From Selaginella moellendorffii (taxonomy: Eukaryota > Streptophyta > Lycopodiopsida > Selaginellales > Selaginellaceae): 64,000 nt of DNA. A program made the position numbers and the translations under genes. The notes below the pieces were generated by a model that worked only from the letters and a program-made list of their open reading frames with translations, had not been told where the DNA came from and ran no database searches. Shown one piece after another: positions 12,326-19,745 of the stretch (positions are counted from its first letter, which is position 1; each line of letters begins with the position of its first letter). The stretch lies in NCBI RefSeq assembly GCF_000143415.4, contig NW_003314269.1, positions 1,353,863 to 1,417,862 on the forward strand. The letters run 5' to 3'.

Positions 12326-15300
12326 ATGGTAAGTCTTTTAGGCCAAGTAGAAAATGGCATGAGGCCACATGCCATTCAGTAGCAACATTGGCATGCACCG
12401 ATTGGGCTCTCGAGTGCAGTCCGGTTACAGATGGCGTGTAGCCTCACACCATCTTAGGATGCAGCCTCAAGACATCTGATGCAGTGGTGAATGGCGTGTG
12501 GCCTCACGTTATTTCCAGCTGCTAGCTTTTCATCTGTCAACTCTAATTGTTGTGCATTTCTGAACAGGCGAGGAATTGCGTTCTTCTTCCAGCCACTGTC
12601 AATGTGGATGCAGAGAAGGGGGAGGAGCTCACCAGTTGGACTTTCGGGATGGAAGGCGAGGATCTGAGGCTGTACAACACAGATGGTGGGAGAAAAGAAT
12701 GCATGGGGATCCTCATCCAAGTGACAGACACTCCATGCAGTTCCATGCAAGAATATGGACTAGCACTTGTGGTAGAGACAACGTTCGCCTTCAAGATCCA
12801 CCTTGCACATCCTAGCGGCTTCCTGGAGGGGGGCAGCGGCTATGAGGAATTCCTAGAGGGAGCTAGGGAGAGGTTGTCCAGGAGGCCCATAATTTCAAAG
12901 ACGCTGCGGGTCTATGAAGATCACATGGAATCCACGGACCTCACCTACGGTGATGTTCAAAAACTATATTCCAACATTGAGCCAGTGAGAGTGCCTCCAG
13001 TTCGCGAAGCGAAGGGGAAGGGGGTCGATCTGGAAACTACCCCAAAGCAGAAAAGGGTGGTCAAGCTCAAGCCGACGTCCGACTCTCTTGCTCCAAAAAA
13101 GAAGCTACTCGGTGATGCCATTGCCTCGGGTTCGAACACTACACCCACCAAAAAGAAGAGCCGCAAAGAGCAGAAAGAGCAAGAAGAAGCAGCAAAAATC
13201 GTCGCAGATAATAGTACTTGTTACTATTCCAACAAAGTATATACAATCGACGTGAGCCGTATCGACATCCAAAGCAAATACAACCACAAGCTAGTATCTG
13301 ATGAGTGGGTGGAGAAACTGAAGCAGAAGATGCTGGCAAGTCCAGTAACACCCGACATCGCAGACGTGATCCCCTACTACCGAACAATGAAGGGCGAGAC
13401 GAGGTTTCCAGACTTGATCAATAGGAAGGTGTTGGACGATCAGAACATTCGGTTCTATGCTGTCTCCGGGCAGCATTCTAGCTTGGCGATGCAAGAGATA
13501 GTTGTGGATATTATGGTGGGCAAGGAGGTGAAGAAAGTCTTCAAGACAAGAGTTGTCCGCCTGATAAAAGGCAACTCACCCCTCCGATCTATCATATCCA
13601 TCTCCCACGCGCAGAATGTTAAGCAAGAAACGTGCTACAAATCGGGTCTGCACGAGACATTGGCACGAACATGGAAGCTCTGGGTTCAACTGAAGAAGCC
13701 ACAAAAACCAGGACAAGGACGTGCACTAGCAACTAGCACCTGGCAGGTAAGCCTCGTTGCATGTGGCATAGCATGTGGCCTCACGCCATTTCCATTGCAG
13801 GAATTCTTGAGTCTTCTCTCGAAAACACTGGGGGTCAATGACACACTTAGCATCCATAACATTCTACTCGCGACAAAAGTTGTTTTTGACAAATGGGTAG
13901 ATGTGCTGAGGAGGTACCATGACGGGGAGTTACTAAACTCAATGGGTGTGGAGGACGGCCGGAAGCCCAATGATTTGAAGCTCAACGCCTTGCATTTCTC
14001 GCGGTCTCTAGACGATGACGACCTTCTGACAGTGGCTAATGCTCTTTTACGTGGTGAGGTAGTCTTCAACAAGACCAAAATGACTCTCGGCTATATTGTG
14101 ACATACGAGGACTTGTGCATGACTCTGAGAGCTCGTGTGCTATTGAAGGATTGGATCTTCGAGCAAGTGGCCGTGGAGAGGGTGAGCATCGACACCACGC
14201 AAGAGATGATGGAAGAGCTGGAGTTGTCAAATGAAGACATCGACGACTACGTGAAGGGGGCCCCCAAGTTCATCAATCTGCTGCGGGATGCCACGAAAAG
14301 TAAAGCTGAGAAGTTGGATCAGTATCCAAATTTCATTAAGAGGGATGTCAACCGCCGGCTTCAGAAACAGCTCGACCCCATAGCAGAGGCCTATCGAGAA
14401 CCTTACTGGGTATACGTGAATTCGGATGAGGATCAAAGGTGGAGGAGCATCGTTTCCCGCGGAGATGAGCAGGTCAAGAACATCTTTTGTGTGATGGACT
14501 TCACAAACAAGGAGATCACTCATGCAGACGAAGTCAGCTCCATCATTGACTTAATGGTGGGACTTGCGGAGGTGGAATCTTCAGTCCACTATATGATCTA
14601 CGACTCCGAATCCTATCACAAGTTTTGGAAGGCCTTGAACGAGGTGAAGGCTCGGTTGAAAGGCAAGGAGATGCAAAAGATCCATGGGATAATGGCTAAG
14701 AAGAAGATACCGACGAATGTCCGCATCTTCACACTCGCCCTTGTTATTGGTCATGCAGCAGAGTGGGACTGGAGTGACTTCCCATCTTCGTTCGACAATG
14801 CCAATCGAATTGATCTGAGGGAGGTCAATTTACCCGTGCCTGAGGAACTGAGGACGGCTATGGAGCTTTTGAATCCAGAGAAAGCTCCAGGTGCAGCATG
14901 GGAAATGCTCAGCTGGGTCTTCAACGCAATAACACATGCCTCTGAGAGCTCGTGCGCTATTGAAGGATTGGATCTTCGAGCAAGTGGCCGTGGAGAGGGT
15001 GAGCATCGACACCACGCAAGAGATGATGGAAGAGGTGGAGTTGTCAAATGAAGACATCGACGACTACGTGAAGGGGGCCCTCAAGTTCATCGATCTGCTG
15101 CGGGATGCCACGAAAAGTAAAGCTGAGAAGTTGGATCAGTATCCAAATTTCATTAAGAGGGATGTCGACCGCCGGCTTCAGAAACAGCTCGACCCCGTAG
15201 CAGAGGCCTATCGAGAACCTTACCGGGTATACGTGAATTCGGATGAAGATCAAAAGTGGAGGAGCATCGTTTCCCGCGGAGATGAGCAGGTCAAGAACAT

Positions 15301-16470
15301 CTTTTGTGTGATGGACTTCACAAACGAGGAGATCACTCATGCAGACGAAGTCAGCTCCGTCATTGACTTAATGGTGGGACTTGCGGAGGTGGAATCTTCA
15401 GTCCACTATATGATCTACGACTCCGAATCCTATCACAAGTTCTGGAAGGCCTTGAACGAGGTGAAGGCTCGGTTGAAAGGCAAGGAGATGCAGGAGATCC
15501 ATAGGATAATGGCTAAGAAGAAGATACCAACGAATGTCCGCATCTTCACACTCGCCCTTGTTATTGGTCATGCAGCAGAGTGGGACTGGAGTGACTTCCC
15601 AGCTTTGTTCGACAAGGCCGATCAAATTGATCTGAGGGAGGTCAATTTACCCATGCCTGAGGAACTGAAGACGGCTATGGAGCTTTCGAATCCAGAGAAA
15701 GCAACAAGTGCAGCATGGGAAATGCTCAGTTGGGTCTTCAACGCAATAGCGGGTGGGTCACCTGCTTCCGACTCCAAGGGCAAATGCGTTGTCGAGTACA
15801 ACTGCGGCGGACTATTCTTTCGAGCCGCACTACTCAAGGGTGTCCCGTGTGTTGCAGTGACAAACTCCATTGAAGAGGTGACTTCAATGAAGTATATAAT
15901 TACAGTTGCCAAAGAAAAACAGTATCTTCTCTGCGAACCTGGTGAGTACACACTTTAAGTTTAAATGTTATCTCACAAGCTCTGTATGCAGGAGCGTGGC
16001 CACCCCCAGATGCTGAAACGGCGTTAACAGCTACTGTTGGGCCGAGCTCACAACCTGCACAAGGTAAGGTCACGTGAGGCCTCATGCCATTTTGATTATA
16101 GATCGTTGTGAATATTCAGACACGAGGACTAAAAAGCGCACTAGTGGCGCGTCGAAGAAGGACAAACAGACAAGCAATAGGAAAAAAGGAGGTACAAATT
16201 ATATTTGCAATGGCATGTGGTTTCATGCCATTCCTTGCAGGAGACACTTCTTCAAAGGCAAAACAGGCAAGCACCAGCCAAGCTCAAACTGACAGTGGTC
16301 ATAAAAAGCGAAAGCACGTTGGACAGTCGTCGGGATCAGAGGCATTTGATTTGAAAAGGAAGAAGGGCAACGAAAAGATGATAGTAATGCCTCGCGGTCA
16401 CCACCTCCTGACTCAGATTCCTATGGCGGACTCCCCTTCCCCAATCTCAATGGAGAGGTACAATGGATGA
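12326..16470 (+). CDS. multi-exon gene with ParB-like domain and possible decayed DNA methylase region
   Basis: I infer the start at ATG 12326-12328, immediately followed by an intron (GTAAGT, 12329-12567). Splicing gives M-ARNCVLLPAT; the long frame from 12547 has no ATG. Further introns are 13747-13800, 15942-15991, 16064-16101 and 16192-16240, all GT-AG and phase-consistent. A Lys-rich segment (about 150-215) precedes a ParB/Srx-like domain (about 220-340) whose GERR-box equivalent is VSGQHSSLAMQE. A long helical region follows. Near 15790 'YNCGGLFFRAALLKG' resembles methylase motif I (FxGxG). ParB-methylase fusions are known in bacterial and phage systems, but no DPPY-like catalytic motif is visible, so any methylase is probably inactive. 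An 817-bp tandem duplication shifts frame unless spliced out. The frame after 16330 is uncertain; the gene may continue into the next feature. Confidence 0.55.
14119..15752 (+). repeat. 817-bp tandem duplication inside the ParB-like gene
   Basis: Copy A (14119-14935) and copy B (14936-15752) differ at only a few percent of positions. Because 817 is not a multiple of three, unspliced reading runs out of frame soon after the junction and stops at 15051. Copy B then carries the frame on to 15958. Both copies contain GAGCAG|GTCAAG (splice-like AG|GT at 14471-14474 and 15288-15291); removal of 14473-15289 would restore exactly one copy in frame. Confidence 0.9.
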
Positions 16471-18697
16471 GGGATGCTTTTCAAGTCAGGGCCACGTTTT
16501 TCTCATCTCGTCGTCTTCGAAGGGTGCAAGAACGTGCAGAAACCATGTTAAGACAGTCGGGTGAGGATACGGTCCTAGGTCACGCACTAAAACAGGCTAT
16601 GAATGTCTTGTATTTTGAGATGGAGACTCGGCCAGATGATTTTCCCAAGATGGTCCTGGAAGAACAAGCCATCCAGCCCGAGCAGCCTATGGAAGAAATG
16701 CAGGAGGGGGATGAGGAGCCAGAGAAAGATAATGAGCAGGAAGAGCAGAAGGAGGAAGAGGAGGACAAAGAAGAGGAGGACGAAGAAGAGGAGGACGAAG
16801 AGGACTTGGATGGTCCTCACAATGGTGACGATCACAATAACGACGACGACGATGATGACGACGATGGCCAGCCTAAGGTGGCCAAAGAGCAGCGGAGGAA
16901 GGTCATACAAGACAAACCATCAGGTAAATAATAGTACATCCATTCCTAACCTTTTACCATTTCTAACATTGTTCATGTAGGTTGCAAAGCAAATGGTAAG
17001 TAGAGATTATTCAGTTGAATTAAGATACAAACTCTAGCCTTTAGTGTCGAGGAAGGATAGTGCCAAGCAAGGGTCGAAACGTATGTCCAATCCTTCAGAA
17101 TCAGCAGTGCGCCCAAGTGATATCGGTCCTAGTTCCTCAATAGCAGTTGATGGTAAATACAGTATAGTCGATTCAATGTGCTAATGAGTTTGTTTTTAGT
17201 AGCCAATAGGGAGGATACCATCTCAATCGAAGGGAGATATTTGGACATGCATATGGATCCGCCAATGGACTCTACTTGCCTGCAAGAGTCATCAAAGCTG
17301 GTGGAGGCTACTATCCATATCAACGCCAAGCAAGCTGACCATGCTCCACTTGATGCTGCCCATACCACTGAGTCAATCTTGTCCACGTATCCAACTGACG
17401 GTGACCAGGCGCCATTGGACCCGCATGAGGCCGCCCCAGCCGCCGAGCCGGTCATATCCTCATTTCCAACGGACTCAACGTGTGCCCAATCGTCTGACTA
17501 CGCGCCATTGGAACCTCCCTACACCGCCCCTGCTACCTGTTCGGTCATGTCCACTTTGCCAACGGAGGCACCAGCTGAAATGGCGTGTGATCACACGCCA
17601 TCGGAACCACCCCATGCCACTGTTGAGCCAGTTGTACCAGAGTCTACAGCTGAAATGGCATGTGCCCACACGCCATCAGATGCAATTGACCCCACATTGC
17701 AGAGGAGAGTATTTCCGCCCTTCACGTTTCCTCGACCAAAACCCTCTCAACGACCATCGCGAGCACCATTCGCTAATATTGTAGATGGTAAAATTGACTT
17801 GTACCATTTTTTATGCTGACGCATTTCATTTCAGAGTCACGGCGAAGGTACTGTATCGTTTTTGATCTGAACGGTGTCCTTTTCTCCCATGAGCGTGGCT
17901 CGTCCTCGAATGTCACTGCACCCTCCAAAGCCTGCGGTCGCAAGTTGGTCAAAAGAGACAAATTCACATTAATCACACGGGAGAAACTGCGGGATCTAAT
18001 AATGACCATGCGACACTTAAAACAGAGGGCCGGGTTCAATTTGCAATTGGGAGTTTGGACATCCATGATGCGCCACAATGCATTAACGTTGCTACAGATG
18101 ATGCACGATCAGACGCGAGTAATATTACCATTTGACTTTCTCCTAATGCAGGAGGATTGCTTGACTATGGTCCATGTGAGGGGTAGCAAGCCCATCTTCG
18201 TCAAGCCAGAGGCTGTAGTGATGAACTGGACTACTAGGTCAAGTGAAATCCTCATCATCGATAACTCGCCGATTAAAACTGCAGCGAACACGCACACATA
18301 TGCAGTGCACCCCATCTCTTGCAGTATGGAAACTAGGGAGAAGAAACCGTATGTTCTGGGGGACCTTGCAGAACGGTTTGGAACGATGGTGATAGAGAAC
18401 CGGCCAGTCCAGGAGGTGGCTGCAGAAATCAACCAAATGGCAGATAGAACGGTATATCAAAAGCCATTTGATCGGACAGACACCAGTCATCATTTATGGC
18501 ATGTATATTGTCTAGCCAAGCACTATCCGCATCTCCATAATCTGCTCAACCGGATGGGTTCTTCGACCACTGAACATGAGCGTGGACGTATTAGAGAAGA
18601 GATGGCATTACTATTGGGTTTAAATCCTGATAGTGTGGAGAGTGATGAAATTCCAAAATTATTGTATAGGCGTTGGAGGCAAAAAATAACAGTCTGA
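16241..18697 (+). CDS. acidic/Pro-rich protein ending in a NIF/FCP1-type HAD phosphatase-like domain
   Basis: Exons with consistent phases are: one ending 16923, a 15-nt microexon 16981-16995, 17045-17152, 17200-17787 and 17835-18697. The first long exon encodes basic patches and then an acidic Glu/Asp tract (about 16700-16870). The exon at 17200-17787 is Pro/Ser/Thr-rich and contains two palindrome-derived peptides (EMAC-D/A-HTPS). The last exon holds a HAD fold of the plant NLI-interacting-factor type: FDLNGVLFS (motif I; the second Asp is Asn, as in plant NIF relatives), GVWTS (motif II region) and LIIDNSPIKT (motif IV, DD changed to DN). Loss of acidic residues argues for weak or no catalysis. 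It was probably captured from a host gene. It may be the 3' part of the ParB-like gene; a frame break near 16330-16375 prevents a firm join. Confidence 0.6.
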
Positions 18698-19115
18698 GAT
18701 GGCATGTATTTATTTAAAAATGTAACTTATTATGGCATGGGGTTCCATGCCATTGTATTAATATTAAAAGACAATTCTTTGAGAGGATTTGCATTATACT
18801 AGAAGTGTTACAGCATGTTATTGGAAGTCTACGAAGTTGTTTTATTAATAAGGGGAAAGTAAAGATTGAATGGGGACTTGGGCTCCACCTAGACTCGGAA
18901 CAATTGAGCCAATATTAAAAGGATGGAAAGAAATTGGACGATGATGACAAGGAGAAGAGAGAGGTGAAGCAGTGGCAGGGGGAGGAGAAGTGATTGAGTA
19001 GACATTTCCTTGTTTAAAATAAAATGGCATGTGCCTCAATGCAGTTGAATTTTGTTATATTTATATACTATATAAAGGTTTGGAAACCTTATTTTACAAG
19101 TGGGATAATGACAAT
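18698..19115. other. right arm of the 14.6-kb transposon
   Basis: This is non-coding, AT-rich sequence between the HAD exon stop and the right TIR. It holds a good palindrome at 18732-18753, a half-copy at 18699 and a degenerate copy at 19024. The first is close to the stop codon and could form a hairpin in the 3' UTR. Confidence 0.6.
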
Positions 19116-19139
19116 TCCCACTTTAACGAAATAGAGCTT
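19116..19139 (-). repeat. right terminal inverted repeat of the 14.6-kb transposon
   Basis: The reverse complement reads AAGCTC followed by the same body as the left end. Just inside, at 19100-19122, lies a smaller near-palindrome (GTGGGATAATGACAATTCCCAC, spaced halves GTGGGA/TCCCAC). ATTA at 19140-19143 is the second target copy, after which the lectin frame resumes. Confidence 0.9.
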
Positions 19140-19745
19140 ATTATCTCAAATCTTACGAGTTTCTATTTATGAAATGATGGAATATGCTTCATCATTTTTT
19201 ATTATAAAAACTGAACATTTTTATTATTTACTATTTTGTTAGAAACTATGATCCACATAATTTTGTAGAAGTGTTACATTTTATAAAGATTATATCCACC
19301 TATTATAAACAAAAAACTGTCACTTCAACAAAAAGTGTCGGATGTGATCTTTTTACTTACACCTTAATAACTGGTTACAATAATATGCCACATCAGTATT
19401 TATTGACATCACAATTTTTAATATCATTAAACAGAAAAGCACATTTATATTTTGATAATAGTTGCAACTTAATTATATATGCACAAAATACAAACTTATG
19501 GTCTAAAAATAAAGGTATTAGATGTGTTTTATGATTACACAAAAATGGAAATTTAATTTTATATTCTTCTAATAATAATGTTGTTTGGGCGGTCTAATAC
19601 TTTATGTAATTTTGAAAATTGCTATGAAAATGCCAAATTGGTAATGCAAAAGGATTGTAACTTAGTTTTATATTTTATATACCATAAAACATTAAGTATC
19701 AAGCCATTAGTAAAACCTGTATGAGCTTCAAAGATATTTTGTTTA

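Larger units (their letters stand above)
4739..19045. repeat. dispersed 22-bp palindrome family (about 30 copies) within the transposon
   Basis: The consensus core is TGGCRTGNGGCCNCAYGCCA, extended by A and T at the ends. Copies start at about 4739, 5055, 5144, 5533, 5556 (all degenerate or half), 5744, 5904, 6050, 7392, 7449, 9295, 9365, 9401, 9571, 9669, 10281, 10356, 11204, 11283, 11442, 11577, 12354, 12431, 12491, 13768, 16069, 16210, 17580, 17655, 18732 and 19024. Those at 9571 and 17580 are perfect palindromes; others keep both arms with paired changes (for example GCGTG/CACGC). They occur in the arms, the divergent promoter region, introns and some exons. I saw no family member outside 4513-19139. 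Binding-site or recombination roles are inference. Confidence 0.9.
4513..19139. mobile_element. 14.6-kb DNA transposon with TIRs, DDE transposase, ParB-like and HAD cargo
   Basis: The boundaries come from comparison with the uninterrupted sequence of lectin copy 2. The host sequence ctcATTAtctc is split so that ATTA flanks the element at 4509-4512 and 19140-19143 (a 3-bp TTA duplication is also formally possible). The ends are inverted repeats of 24 bp with one mismatch. Inside are a leftward DDE transposase gene, a small leftward ORF, a rightward multi-exon gene or gene pair with ParB-like and NIF/FCP1-like domains, a repeat-rich divergent intergenic region, and about 30 copies of a 22-bp palindrome confined to the element. 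I cannot place it in a named superfamily with certainty; the transposase looks like the group Pfam holds as DUF7869 (from memory). Confidence 0.88.
4198..19745 (+). pseudogene. bulb-type (GNA-like) lectin gene, copy 1, split by a DNA transposon
   Basis: The gene begins at 4198 with an N-terminal hydrophobic signal-peptide-like segment (MKVTFTILILLICFSEG), runs to 4512, and resumes at 19144 after the transposon. The 3' part encodes a bulb-type lectin domain with the mannose-site pattern QxDxNxVxY (QKDCNLVLY near 19650). Compared with copy 2 (40293-46230) this copy has an extra T in a poly-T run near 19216, an AGG-to-TGA stop near 19531, and another frameshift near 19590, so it is dead even without the insertion. 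Family members bind mannose-type glycans and are usually secreted; the N-terminal half before the lectin domain is not a domain I recognise. The gene is much more AT-rich than the PPR, PP2C or glucanase genes nearby. Confidence 0.8.

Noticed and set aside
12547-15051. The 834-codon frame taken as a single exon from 12547
   Set aside because: The first codon is TTG, lies inside an inferred intron, and the final 40 codons are frame-shifted duplicate sequence. The spliced model from ATG 12326 fits better.
12326-16470. Bacterial contamination or a very recent bacterial transfer as the source of the ParB-like gene
   Set aside because: The gene has several spliceosomal-type introns and sits within a transposon with a plant target-site duplication.
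4739-19045. CRISPR array
   Set aside because: The 22-bp palindromes are irregularly spaced, lie in introns and exons of a plant transposon, and have no uniform spacers.
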